Assembly: GCA_027623815.1 (NCBI GenBank)
Contig: JAQBUV010000023.1
Coordinates: 1 to 32,102 of the forward strand
Reading direction: 5' to 3'
Source of the DNA: Casp-Chloro-G3 sp002816715
Lineage (GTDB): Bacteria; Chloroflexota; Dehalococcoidia; Lucifugimonadales; UBA3495
Length of the DNA: 32,102 bases
In this document: piece after piece, positions 23,765-32,037 of the stretch
How positions within the stretch are numbered: position 1 is the stretch's first letter
Layout: every line of letters begins with the position of its first letter
Program-made: the position numbers and the translations under genes
The notes under the pieces: generated by a model
Database searches by the model: none
Told to the model about the DNA's origin: nothing
Seen by the model: the letters and a program-made list of their open reading frames with translations, nothing else

Positions 23765-24073
23765 ATGGCCCAGACAGTTACCCAAGAAGAAGTATACGAA
23801 GCCCTGAAGACCGTTTACGACCCGGAAATTCCAGTGAACGTAGTTGACTTGGGTCTGGTCTACGACGTGCAAGTAGCCGAAAACAACGACGTTTTCGTGC
23901 AGATGACGTTGACCTTCCCTGGCTGTGGTATGGGGCCGCACATCGCTCAACAGGCTGAGTGGGCGATTCAGGACGTTGAAGGGGTGGAGGACGTGCAGAT
24001 TGAGTTGACCTTCGATCCTCCCTGGAGTCCTGACCTGATTAGTGAAGAGGCCAGATCCCAGCTAGGAATCTAG
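23765..24073 (+). CDS. SufT / MIP18-family (DUF59) Fe-S assembly protein
   Basis: A protein of 102 residues from the ATG at 23765, which follows AGGAGG by 5 nt; a longer upstream frame is not supported. The MIP18/PaaD signature is complete: VYDPEIPVNVVDLGLVYDVQV near the N-terminus and TFPGCGMGPHIAQQ with the conserved Cys, then VQIELTFDPPWSPDLISEEAR. Bacterial SufT-type proteins help mature Fe-S proteins. The next gene, 85 bp downstream on the same strand, is an Mrp-type ATPase, a classic partner of this family. The pair sits behind an operator-like inverted repeat. The gene name sufT is possible, but no other suf genes are in view. Confidence 0.85.
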   Translation: MAQTVTQEEVYEALKTVYDPEIPVNVVDLGLVYDVQVAENNDVFVQMTLTFPGCGMGPHIAQQAEWAIQDVEGVEDVQIELTFDPPWSPDLISEEARSQLGI

Positions 24074-24158
24074 TCCTTTAACCCTTCCAAATTTCGTCGA
24101 CTCCACCCTAAATCGGACATCAATCTAAATCATGCCAGCGTTTCGCTGGAGGTCATAT

Positions 24159-24968
24159 ATGCCTACTCCTCAAGAAAATGCCCGGCTGGAGCAAATCAAG
24201 CGCAGTTGGCAGCAGCGGCGTCAGATTGCCGACCGCTTCGCCGGAATCAAAACTAAAATCGGAGTCTACAGCGGCAAAGGCGGCGTGGGCAAGACCACCG
24301 TGGCGGTCAATCTGGCCGCTACTCTGGCCCGCGCCGGGAATAAAGTTGGTCTGCTTGATGTCGACATCGACTGCCCCAATGCCAACAAAGTGTTGGGTAT
24401 CACCGAGGCACCCGAATATGTGGACGGTGAAATCCACCCGTCCGAAAAATGGGGCGTTAAAATTGTCTCCATGGCCTTCTTTCAAGAGAAGGAAGACGAG
24501 GCCATAATCTGGCGCGGGCCAATGGTTCACAACGCGATCAACCAGTTCCTACAGACCACCGACTGGGGCGAACTTGACTATCTGATTGTGGACTTGCCGC
24601 CAGGTACATCAGACGCTCCGTTAACGGTGATGCAGACCATTCCTATGGACGGGTTCGTGGTGGTGAGCACGCCCCAGCAATTGGCCAATATTGATGCCAA
24701 ACGCTGTATCAACATGATCCGAAAACTAAACCTGAATGTTCTGGGCATTGTCGAGAACTACTCAGGAGATGTTTTCGGACAGGGTGGCGGCGAGGACTTG
24801 TCCAGAGATATCCAGGCTCCCTTTCTGGGCAATTTGGAGCTTCGCTCTGCTTATCGCGACACTTCCAAGCCGACCGTGCTAGTGGACGATGACGTTGCCA
24901 GAGAATACGATGCAGTTGCCAGCGCATTGCAGAATAGCCTGAAAGAGTTCGGACGGCAAGCGGTCTAA
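24159..24968 (+). CDS. Mrp/NBP35-family P-loop ATPase lacking the CxxC motif
   Basis: A protein of 269 residues from the ATG at 24159, with GGAGG just upstream. The deviant Walker A motif SGKGGVGKTT is at residues 38-47. DVDIDCPNANKVLG, WRGPMVHNAI, the LIVDLPPGTSDAPLTVMQ block and VSTPQQLANIDAKRCINM follow, all typical of Mrp/ApbC Fe-S carriers. In the position where relatives have CPHC or CxxC, after VEN.S, this protein reads NYSGDVFGQGGG. It contains only two cysteines, far apart, so the usual cluster-binding pair is missing. It may be an altered carrier or an ATPase partner of SufT. It converges on accDA. Confidence 0.82.
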   Translation: MPTPQENARLEQIKRSWQQRRQIADRFAGIKTKIGVYSGKGGVGKTTVAVNLAATLARAGNKVGLLDVDIDCPNANKVLGITEAPEYVDGEIHPSEKWGVKIVSMAFFQEKEDEAIIWRGPMVHNAINQFLQTTDWGELDYLIVDLPPGTSDAPLTVMQTIPMDGFVVVSTPQQLANIDAKRCINMIRKLNLNVLGIVENYSGDVFGQGGGEDLSRDIQAPFLGNLELRSAYRDTSKPTVLVDDDVAREYDAVASALQNSLKEFGRQAV

Positions 24969-24985
24969 ACTTGGGCGGTACCTAG

Positions 24986-26866
24986 TCAGAAGCTGAAATC
25001 TGGGCTTCGGAGGCTTGTTCCTCCGGAGCCATCTTTTTTACGGCGCGGGTCTGACGAGATATGCATCAGAAGCTCAACTTCTTGGTTCATCGCCTCTAAC
25101 GAATACGGGCTCAACTCACCCATCTGACGGAACTTCTTGTAGCGCTGCTTGAGCAGTTTTCCTTGTGAAAGGCGGGAAAGCTGGGCAAATTCCTTGATCA
25201 CCGCAATTTGCAGGGCAAGCGTCGCCTCTTTAGGATTGGCTTGAGAGCCAAATTCGGGCTCCGGAACCACCCCGTCAATGATACCTAATGCCAAACAGTC
25301 AGCAGCGGTCAGCATCAGAGCTTCGGCAGCTTCCCTGTCCAGCAGTGGGTCGTGATAACGCCCGCCCAAAGTGTGGTTGAGTGAAACTGGCGAATAGATT
25401 GAGTACTGCTGCATTAGTATCCGGTCAGAAAGGCCCAGGGCCAGCGCGCCTTCACTGCCACCCTCACCAATGATCACCGAAACCACCGGTATCGGCGCGT
25501 CGGCCATTAAAGATAGGGTGTTGGCGATGGCATTGCCAATGCCTTGCTCCTCGGATGCCAGCCCCGGGTCTGCCCCCTGAGTGTCAATTAGAGTAATCAA
25601 TGGCAGCTTGAATCGGGCGGCCAGATTAATGATTCGCTGGGCTTTCCGCAATCCATCAGGATAGGTGTGATAGCGTGCCCCATCCAGTTGAGACCGCCGC
25701 TGCTGGCCGATGATGGCCACCGGCTCTCCGGCCAGGAAACCAACACCACATACTATAGAGCGGTCGTCGCTGTTCAGCCGGTCGCCGTGCAATTCAATAA
25801 AATGCTCCAGCATTGAACGCATATAGACCATCGCCGAAGGGCGCTCCGCATGACGGGCCAAAGTCACCGACTCCCACGCCTCCGGGTCAGCCGCTGGCTC
25901 TACCTTATTCTGGAGCAGCTCCTTGTGTCCGTCCTTGCTCAATTTTTGCAGGGTTAATAGCTTGAGCAATGTTGCTAACCGAGATTGCAAGTTTTCCCGG
26001 TCGATCACATTGTCCACCAATCCGTGAGCCAGGTGGGCCTCGGCGGTATGGGCGTCGGAGGGCAGTGGCTTATCTGATACCTCCCGCAGCGTGCGTAAGG
26101 GGGACAGCCCAATCAAAGACCCAGGTTCAGCCAAGATAATATCGGCCAGATTGGCAAAGCTAGCGTAAGCCTGGCCGGTGGATGGGTTGGCCAGCACCAC
26201 GACAAATGGTTGTCCGCTTTCTCTCAGTCGGTTGGCGGCGGTCACCGTCTTGGCCATCTGCATCAGAGAAAGCACGCCCTCTTGGATTCTGGCTCCGCCC
26301 CCGGTAACCAGAGCCACCGCCGGCAATGAGCACTTGGCGGCCGTCTCCAGTGCCAGAGCCACTTTTTCGCCGACGACGCTGCCCATGCTGCCGCCCATGA
26401 AACCAAAGTCCAGGACCACCAGCACTACCTCGATGCCGTCGATTTTGCAGCGACCAGTAACCGCGGCCTCGGTCAGACCAGTACGGCTCTGGTTCTGGGA
26501 GAGCAATTTCTGGTACTGTCCACGACTGGAAAAAGACAGAGGAGCCACCGAACTGAGGAATTTATGTGATTCCTTGAAGCTTTTATTATCGGCCAATAAT
26601 TCAACCCGCTGGCGGGCCGAAAGCGTGTAGTGGAAACGGCAGAATGGGCACACCCGATAAGTTAAGTAGGCTTCGGACTGGCTGATTTCCTCTTCGCAAA
26701 GCAAACACCGGTCGTGGATCACCGACAGGTAGTCGCGGGTCAAATCACCATCGCGCCCAAATAGGTGCACCAGAAGGGTAGCCAGATTTCTCAATGAGGC
26801 TCCAGTAAACGAATCAAAGCCATTGTTGGCTGGCTTGGATCGACGGAATAGGGGATTACTTTCCAT
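24986..26866 (-). CDS. Fused acetyl-CoA carboxylase carboxyltransferase (AccD-AccA)
   Basis: About 626 residues joining the beta and alpha carboxyltransferase subunits that move CO2 from biotin to acetyl-CoA in fatty acid synthesis. The first half is AccD-like: a zinc ribbon with CxxC pairs at residues 54/57 and 73/76, then MGGSMGSVVGEK, VTGGGARIQEG and GQAYASFANLADIILAEPGS. The second half is AccA-like: MEHFIELHGDRL-type opening (MLEHFIELHGDRL), then the RYHTYPDGLRKAQRI and LITLIDTQGADPGLASEEQGIG blocks, and IGEGGSEGALALG. In most bacteria these are two genes. ATG 26866 is preferred over GTG 26896 because the zinc-ribbon protein begins soon after and GGA lies upstream. accB and accC are not in the window. 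Confidence 0.88.
   Translation of the reverse strand: MESNPLFRRSKPANNGFDSFTGASLRNLATLLVHLFGRDGDLTRDYLSVIHDRCLLCEEEISQSEAYLTYRVCPFCRFHYTLSARQRVELLADNKSFKESHKFLSSVAPLSFSSRGQYQKLLSQNQSRTGLTEAAVTGRCKIDGIEVVLVVLDFGFMGGSMGSVVGEKVALALETAAKCSLPAVALVTGGGARIQEGVLSLMQMAKTVTAANRLRESGQPFVVVLANPSTGQAYASFANLADIILAEPGSLIGLSPLRTLREVSDKPLPSDAHTAEAHLAHGLVDNVIDRENLQSRLATLLKLLTLQKLSKDGHKELLQNKVEPAADPEAWESVTLARHAERPSAMVYMRSMLEHFIELHGDRLNSDDRSIVCGVGFLAGEPVAIIGQQRRSQLDGARYHTYPDGLRKAQRIINLAARFKLPLITLIDTQGADPGLASEEQGIGNAIANTLSLMADAPIPVVSVIIGEGGSEGALALGLSDRILMQQYSIYSPVSLNHTLGGRYHDPLLDREAAEALMLTAADCLALGIIDGVVPEPEFGSQANPKEATLALQIAVIKEFAQLSRLSQGKLLKQRYKKFRQMGELSPYSLEAMNQEVELLMHISSDPRRKKDGSGGTSLRSPDFSF
25003..25039 (+). 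terminator. Intrinsic terminator of the sufT-mrp operon, inside accDA
   Basis: GGCTTCGGAGG (25003-25013) pairs with CCTCCGGAGCC (25020-25030), including one U-G wobble, over a 6-nt loop. TCTTTTTT (25032-25039) follows. It lies 35 bp after the mrp stop but within the last codons of the convergent accDA gene. Confidence 0.8.
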
Positions 26867-27397
26867 GATACATCCAACGGGCCAAAATTGAAACACCGAT
26901 TAAGTGTCCCCGTAGGGCAATCACTTCTTGTCGTGTAGAGTTCCCCCGTTACACCTACGGAAGCCGGTGTCCAGTCTTATTTTCTGGATTCCAGATTCTG
27001 CAGGCGTGACGAAATTCGCCACTACTGCTCGGGAACCACAGGGATAGAAAATGGATATTTCCCTTCTCTGAATTGTTCATTCTCCCCACTAATTGTGAAC
27101 GTCATTTTTCACTTTGTTATTAGTCCCAGTTATCAGTCCTGCGTATTATTCAAAGTACCCAATGAAATCTGGGGTGAAAATGGGGGCAGCACCCTTCTCA
27201 TGGGGCTTGTACTAATCGCTTCAGGCCGTAAGGCCACCTTGACACTAATGTGACCGTGACCTATCCTGTCGCCAATTCATCCAAGAATCGGCTACCAAGA
27301 CCCTTGCTCTCACACTGAAACAGCCAGCAGATTACGTCCATCTTGGAGCTTGAGAGTATACTGGTGCACAACCATTTAACTGGTGCAAGGAGCATTT
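26867..27397. other. Intergenic region between accDA and the DUF6282 gene
   Basis: No supported gene is seen in this 531-bp stretch between divergent genes. Near accDA are nested inverted repeats: CCGTAGG (26910-26916) with CCTACGG (26954-26960), enclosing GTGT and ACAC arms (26933-26936 and 26951-26954). This could be a structured 5' leader on the minus strand. The middle (26980-27330) is unremarkable, AT-richer than the genes and without recognisable RNA families. Confidence 0.45.
27357..27387 (+). promoter_or_regulatory. -10 box and duplicated 9-mer before the DUF6282 gene
   Basis: TATACT (27357-27362) lies 36 bp before the GTG start, with only a weak TTACGT 19 bp upstream as a possible -35. 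The 9-mer ACTGGTGCA occurs at 27360-27368, overlapping the -10, and again at 27379-27387, touching the ribosome binding site. The copies are 19 bp apart start to start. Confidence 0.4.
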
Positions 27398-28240
27398 GTG
27401 AGTAACGCAGACAGACTGGTAGAGGGAGCGGTAGATATCCATGTGCATTTCGCTCCCGATCCCAAGGTAGAGCGGCGCGGCAACGCCATTGAGATCGCTA
27501 AGCAAGCCGCCGAAATGGGGATGCAGGCGCTGGTGCTCAAAAGTCATGAATACCCCACCCAACCGGTGGCTTACACCGTCAGCCAGATAGTGCCCGACAT
27601 AAACCTGATCGGCGGAATCTCCCTGGACTTTGAAGTGGGCGGTCTGAACCCATCAGCAATAGAAGCTACGGCTAACATGGGCGGACGGGTGGTTTGGATG
27701 CCGACCTACTCTGCGCAGGCTGACCGGCAGCATAAGGGACTGAGCGGCGGTATTTCCCTGCTGGACGATAACGGCAAGCTTTTGCCCGAGGTTTACCCTA
27801 TCTTGGATCTGATCAAGGCCCATGATATGGTGCTGGCTACCGGACATATTTCGACCCGGGAGTGCATGGCGCTGGTGGCGGAGGCCAAGAATCTGGGCAT
27901 CAACCGTGTGGTGGTGACCCACGGCACGACTTCAGCATTCTGGACTGGGATGACCCCGGACGACATGAAGACCCTGGCCGGTATGGGAGCTTTCGTTGAG
28001 CATTGCATACACGTGATGATGCCCATGACCTACCGAATGCCTCCCCAGGACCTGGTGGAAGTTATCCGGACCATTGGCACCGAGAACTGCATCATCAGCA
28101 CCGATTTCGGACAGGACTTCCATCCCATGCCCGCCGAGGGTCTGCGCATGGGCATTGCCACTCTGCTGAAAGCGGGCCTGGACGAGGTGGAATTGGGCAT
28201 GCTGGTCAAGGACAATCCGGCCCGGCTGCTGGGACTGTAG
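27398..28240 (+). CDS. DUF6282 family metal-dependent hydrolase
   Basis: About 280 residues. GTG 27398 is chosen because AAGGAG lies 5 nt before it; an earlier in-frame GTG (27383) overlaps that site. The N-terminal DIHVHFAPDP (residues 13-22) is a PHP/amidohydrolase-type metal-binding motif. ALVLKSHEYPT, VWMPTYSAQ, TGHISTRECMAL, VVTHGTTSAFW and ISTDFGQDFHP supply further His and Asp residues in the usual barrel order. SLDFEVGGLNPSAIEA is typical of the family. It is related to amidohydrolases, but no reaction is established. It stands alone and converges with tilS, 52 bp away. Confidence 0.82.
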   Translation: MSNADRLVEGAVDIHVHFAPDPKVERRGNAIEIAKQAAEMGMQALVLKSHEYPTQPVAYTVSQIVPDINLIGGISLDFEVGGLNPSAIEATANMGGRVVWMPTYSAQADRQHKGLSGGISLLDDNGKLLPEVYPILDLIKAHDMVLATGHISTRECMALVAEAKNLGINRVVVTHGTTSAFWTGMTPDDMKTLAGMGAFVEHCIHVMMPMTYRMPPQDLVEVIRTIGTENCIISTDFGQDFHPMPAEGLRMGIATLLKAGLDEVELGMLVKDNPARLLGL

Positions 28241-28292
28241 GTCTCGATACAGCCTCTTTTGAGTTCGCTGGCGGTAACCTGCCGTCAGTCCG

Positions 28293-29789
28293 TTACCGGG
28301 TAAACTCGATCCGAAGCGTAGAAGGATTGCTTGCCGCCCTGGTATCAACCTTGGCCCACTCTGCAATCCGGTGGCCGACCACCCAGGCAATGCCCTGGTC
28401 GGATGCCAGCAATGGTACCCGGTCTCGCCAGACTCTGGGCACCTTCGAATCGGTGAAGAAATCCTGAAGTTTTTTCTCGACGTTCATTCCCAAAGGTTGA
28501 AACCGGTCGCCGGGCTGCCGAGTCCTGACCCAAACGCCGTTTTCTAGGGATTCAGCGTTGAAGAACTCGATCAATCCTTCTGGCTCAAGCGGGTTTTTCT
28601 TGCTATATTGAGAGACAAGCTCGGCCTTAACTTGCCAGCTGCCAACTCTAGTCACGATGTGAGTGCCCATTGCGTTGGGCAGTTGAATTAGATGTTCACC
28701 CTCTATTGCGGGCAGAGGGCAAGGCAAGCGGGCATTTCCCGCAAGTACAACGACATCGTAACTGGCGTGCAGCCACAGTCCCCGGGGCAGGCCGACGCTA
28801 AATCCAGTTTTGTTTTGTTCAAGTAGCGTTGAAATGCCAGCCAGGTGGCTTTCCTCCAGCCGCCGCGCGTCACCGCTCATCTGGACATAGCCTCTCCGCA
28901 GCACCTGCCGCAGCATCGATGGATGCAGTCTGTTCAAAGCCTGCCGGTTGAAACTAATGCTCTTTGACGCAGAGTCGTCGGTCACTTCAGAGGCGATATC
29001 CGGCCAGAGGCGGTCGCATTCTCGCTCCAGGAAATCCAGGTCCAGGGCCGCAGTATGGGACAAACGAATCAGCGCGTCGGTAACCCTTGGGTTGTAATCG
29101 GCGGCTAGCAGCGGCAGCAGCTCCTGGCGCACCCGGTTGCGTGTGAACTTCGGTAGGTTATTATCGCTGTCTTGATGAAACTCGCGGCCCAGTTCCCGAC
29201 AGTAGGCAACGGTCTCGTGTTTAGCCGCTGCCAGTAATGGCCGGAACACCACGACTCCACCAGCGCTGGGCGGCCAGGGCCACGGCGATACCTCGGTCAT
29301 TCCTCTCAGGCCGCGCAGGCCAGAGCCCCTTAGGATGTGCTCCAGAACCGTTTCGGCCTGGTCATCGGCGGTATGCCCCACTGTTACTGCCGGAGCGCCC
29401 TGCTCTTGAGCCACTCGATACAGAAATGAATACCGCATCTCCCTGGTTGCCTGTTCAAAAGATGATATGCGGTGCTTCCTCTGGTATGCCAGCGGGTCTT
29501 CTTTTTCGATAGTGGCTGGCAGATCTAGACTATGTGCCAGTTCAGCGACGAAGCTGGCATCTTGGTCCGATTCTTCGCCGCGTATATCGTGGTTCAGGTG
29601 GGCCACGTGGAGCCTGAGGTCGTGAATGCCGCGAAGGCGATGCCGATGCAATGAGTAGAGCAACGCCGAGGAATCTGGCCCGCCAGAAACAGCAATCACC
29701 AGGGTCAGCCCTTGGCCGAAGTAGCCAGCCCTTTGCAGCGCGTCAGCCACCAATCGGTCAATACGGGAAACAACCCCGGGGTTTTTCAT
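28293..29789 (-). CDS. tilS: tRNA(Ile)-lysidine synthetase
   Basis: A 498-residue ATP-dependent enzyme that converts the C34 of tRNA-Ile(CAU) to lysidine so that it reads AUA. The PP-loop SGGPDSSALLYSL is at residues 35-47. AHLNHDIRGEESDQD, VGHTADDQAETVLEHILRGSGLRGLRGM and RPLLAAAKHETVAYCRE define the N-terminal domain. The C-terminal TilS substrate-binding domain ends with TRQPGDRFQPLGM, KLQDFFTDSKVP and WVVGHRIAEW. Its start codon overlaps the stop of the phosphatase gene (TGATG), so it is last in a three-gene coupled operon. Confidence 0.93.
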   Translation of the reverse strand: MKNPGVVSRIDRLVADALQRAGYFGQGLTLVIAVSGGPDSSALLYSLHRHRLRGIHDLRLHVAHLNHDIRGEESDQDASFVAELAHSLDLPATIEKEDPLAYQRKHRISSFEQATREMRYSFLYRVAQEQGAPAVTVGHTADDQAETVLEHILRGSGLRGLRGMTEVSPWPWPPSAGGVVVFRPLLAAAKHETVAYCRELGREFHQDSDNNLPKFTRNRVRQELLPLLAADYNPRVTDALIRLSHTAALDLDFLERECDRLWPDIASEVTDDSASKSISFNRQALNRLHPSMLRQVLRRGYVQMSGDARRLEESHLAGISTLLEQNKTGFSVGLPRGLWLHASYDVVVLAGNARLPCPLPAIEGEHLIQLPNAMGTHIVTRVGSWQVKAELVSQYSKKNPLEPEGLIEFFNAESLENGVWVRTRQPGDRFQPLGMNVEKKLQDFFTDSKVPRVWRDRVPLLASDQGIAWVVGHRIAEWAKVDTRAASNPSTLRIEFTR

Positions 29790-30412
29790 CAGGTCGGTTG
29801 GTTCTCCGGAGACAAGTGGGAGGTGGAGTTATAGCTGAGGAGACGCCAGCCCATTTGTCCCCGGTCCATACGGGTGACTGAGCTAAGATTGAGAAACATG
29901 CGGTGGAAATTGGACAGGGGCATTCCCAACAAAGTGCCGCAGATGGCGCGAATGGCGAAGTTATGGGATATGACCACGATGGTATCCTCTTCGCCATGAG
30001 CCTTTTCCACAGCTTCAAACGCCTGCCAGGTTCTTTCGTGAAGCTGGACTAAGGACTCGCCGCCGGGCATAGTTACCAACTCTGGATGTCTTCGCCAGGT
30101 CTCATGTACTTGAGGCCACTGGGTCCGCATCTGTTCGCCGCTGACCCCTTCCATTTCTCCCAGGTCCAATTCCTTGAGGCGGGGATCTGTTGCCACGCTC
30201 AAGCCGGTAACTTTGGCGATTTCTTCGGCGACTTGCATTGTCCGGTCCAGGGGACTGGAATACAGAGCAGTGGGCCGCCAGGATATTGCCGCCTTAGCCG
30301 TGTCTTTGGCTTGAGACAGACCCCGTTCATTCAGGGGAATGTCCGCCTGGCCTTGAAACTTACCCAGTTTGTTCCACTCGGTTTCCCCGTGACGAACCAG
30401 GATCAGATTCAC
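29789..30412 (-). CDS. Histidine phosphatase family protein (phosphoglycerate mutase-like)
   Basis: A 207-residue protein. The catalytic RHGETEWN (residues 7-14) contains the phospho-histidine. YSSPLDRTMQVAEEIA, the acid ELDLGEMEG, PGGESLVQLHERTW and the second His in VVISHNFAIRAI complete the histidine phosphatase active site. It is the size of cofactor-dependent small phosphatases such as GpmB/CobC-like enzymes, and the substrate cannot be told. It overlaps the CNNM gene by 4 bp upstream and tilS by 1 bp downstream. The context suggests no particular pathway. Confidence 0.88.
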   Translation of the reverse strand: MNLILVRHGETEWNKLGKFQGQADIPLNERGLSQAKDTAKAAISWRPTALYSSPLDRTMQVAEEIAKVTGLSVATDPRLKELDLGEMEGVSGEQMRTQWPQVHETWRRHPELVTMPGGESLVQLHERTWQAFEAVEKAHGEEDTIVVISHNFAIRAICGTLLGMPLSNFHRMFLNLSSVTRMDRGQMGWRLLSYNSTSHLSPENQPT

Positions 30413-31788
30413 TCTTGGACCTCTACTTCCTGAGCCGCCACCCTTTGAATCTCCACTTGATCAATGCGGACGCCATCCATCTGTTGAATTGTCAGCTTCA
30501 GGGTCCCGTATTCTAGAATTTCCCCCGTTTCTGGGATGTAACCCAGCCGATCCAGGACGAACCCGGCCAATGTCTGGTAATCGCCCTCGGGTATATCCAA
30601 ATTGAGCTTCTCGTTGATTTCAGTGACGCCATTGCTGGCGTCTACATGATAGGTGTCGTCGTCAACTGAGGTGTAGCCCTCGTCAAGTTCACTGTCCTCA
30701 TCACGGACTGCACCCACGATCACCTCAAGCAACTGCTTGAGAGAAGCCAGACCGGCAATGCCGCCAAATTCATTGACGGTCAGCACCAATCCATGCCCTT
30801 TCTGCTGCAACTCGGCGAAAGTGCTGCTGGCCGTTTTGGTCTCAGGGACAAAGTAGGCCGGACGGAGCAGATCGGTAACGCTATCTTCCGGTTCAAGTTG
30901 ACCTTTGGCCATCGCTACGATCACGTCCTTGTTGGACAATACCCCAACGACGTTCTCCATGGTGCCCTCGTAAACCGGGAAACGGGTATGGCTATGTTCC
31001 GCGTACACGCCCAAGAAACCCTTCAGTGTAGTACCTTTTTCAATCCAGATAATTTCAGGGCGCGGGGTCATGATCTCTCGAACTTGCCGGTCGCCAAACC
31101 GGAACACCTTCTCCAGCAAGACGGCCTCAGATGCCTCGACCGCGCCCTCGGCCCGACTGATGTTGATCAGCATCCGCAGTTCGCCCTCGGTGCTTGAAGG
31201 GGCAAAGCTGTGACCGTGGCCCCCAAAGGTCTTCATAATAATGCGGGGTAACACGGTGAAGAAATATATCACCGGGGTTTCCACCAACATGATCAAGCTA
31301 ATGGGCCGCGCGATGATCAATGACCAGCGGTCGGCAAAGCTAGCGGCCAGAGTCTTGGGGGTTATCTCACCGAAGGTTACGATCACGACCGTCATGATCG
31401 CAGTGGCAATTAGAATGGCGGAGTCGCTGCCGCCCAGCAGGCTAATCGCCATCGCAGTGCCAAAGGACGAGGCGAAAATAATAAAGGCATTTTCGGTTAG
31501 CAAAATGGTAGAAAAGAACTTCTCCGGCTTGGCCAGCACCTGATTGACCACCTTGGCCGAACCATTGCCCTGTTCGGCCAAATAGCGTATTCGGAATTTG
31601 TTGGTGGAAATCAGGCTGGCTTCGGCGCTGCTGAAAAAGGCAACCATGACAATGCTTACGACCAGAATCAACATCTGAATGTAGATATTTGTTATGCCGA
31701 AGGTCACAGTCGGCTCGCCAGTTACGAGCAATATTGACGCATGACCGTACCAATCAATGATTCCTAAACCAACTGGTAGTTCTCCCAT
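30409..31788 (-). CDS. CNNM/CBS-domain membrane protein (HlyC/CorC family)
   Basis: A 459-residue protein. After a poorly conserved lead of about 30 residues comes the CNNM domain: a first membrane helix (QMLILVVSIVMVAFFSSAEASLIS), then further hydrophobic segments (about residues 85-125 and 140-180) with the GEITPKTLA motif. Two CBS domains follow (about 215-340), opening with the MTPRPEIIWI motif and including VVGVLSNKDVIVAMA. A CorC/HlyC C-terminal domain ends the protein (from about 370, DDTYHVDASNGVTEINEKLNLDIP). Relatives export Mg or Co, although some were named hemolysins. AGGAGG lies 11 nt before the ATG. It is first in the operon with the phosphatase and tilS. Confidence 0.88.
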   Translation of the reverse strand: MGELPVGLGIIDWYGHASILLVTGEPTVTFGITNIYIQMLILVVSIVMVAFFSSAEASLISTNKFRIRYLAEQGNGSAKVVNQVLAKPEKFFSTILLTENAFIIFASSFGTAMAISLLGGSDSAILIATAIMTVVIVTFGEITPKTLAASFADRWSLIIARPISLIMLVETPVIYFFTVLPRIIMKTFGGHGHSFAPSSTEGELRMLINISRAEGAVEASEAVLLEKVFRFGDRQVREIMTPRPEIIWIEKGTTLKGFLGVYAEHSHTRFPVYEGTMENVVGVLSNKDVIVAMAKGQLEPEDSVTDLLRPAYFVPETKTASSTFAELQQKGHGLVLTVNEFGGIAGLASLKQLLEVIVGAVRDEDSELDEGYTSVDDDTYHVDASNGVTEINEKLNLDIPEGDYQTLAGFVLDRLGYIPETGEILEYGTLKLTIQQMDGVRIDQVEIQRVAAQEVEVQE

Positions 31789-32037
31789 TTCGAGCGGTAC
31801 CTCCTGAGGTTACTGAATAATTAGAATATATCTGGTCTGGCAATTTCGCGGACCAAGATCGCAAAAGTTAATTGTGAAACCAGGGGTGTAACCTGATGAA
31901 CCGAGGCGGAGACAAGTGTGTTACATAAGGCAGAAAACGCCATGACGGAGCTGTGCACCTCTGATTGCGAACGGGCTGCTACTCCGCTTAATGTGGAGAT
32001 ACCAAGATGATAGCATCCGCTCCCCGGTAGTGCAAAG
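31789..32037. other. Non-coding flank upstream of the CNNM operon
   Basis: No supported gene, RNA or strong promoter was recognised. AATAATTAGAATATA (31817-31830) is AT-rich and could hold a minus-strand -10 region. Confidence 0.4.

Noticed and set aside
23614..23847. 77-residue plus-strand frame before SufT
   Set aside because: It starts inside the hairpin after the oxidoreductase gene, overlaps the operator and the SufT gene in another frame, and has no family similarity.
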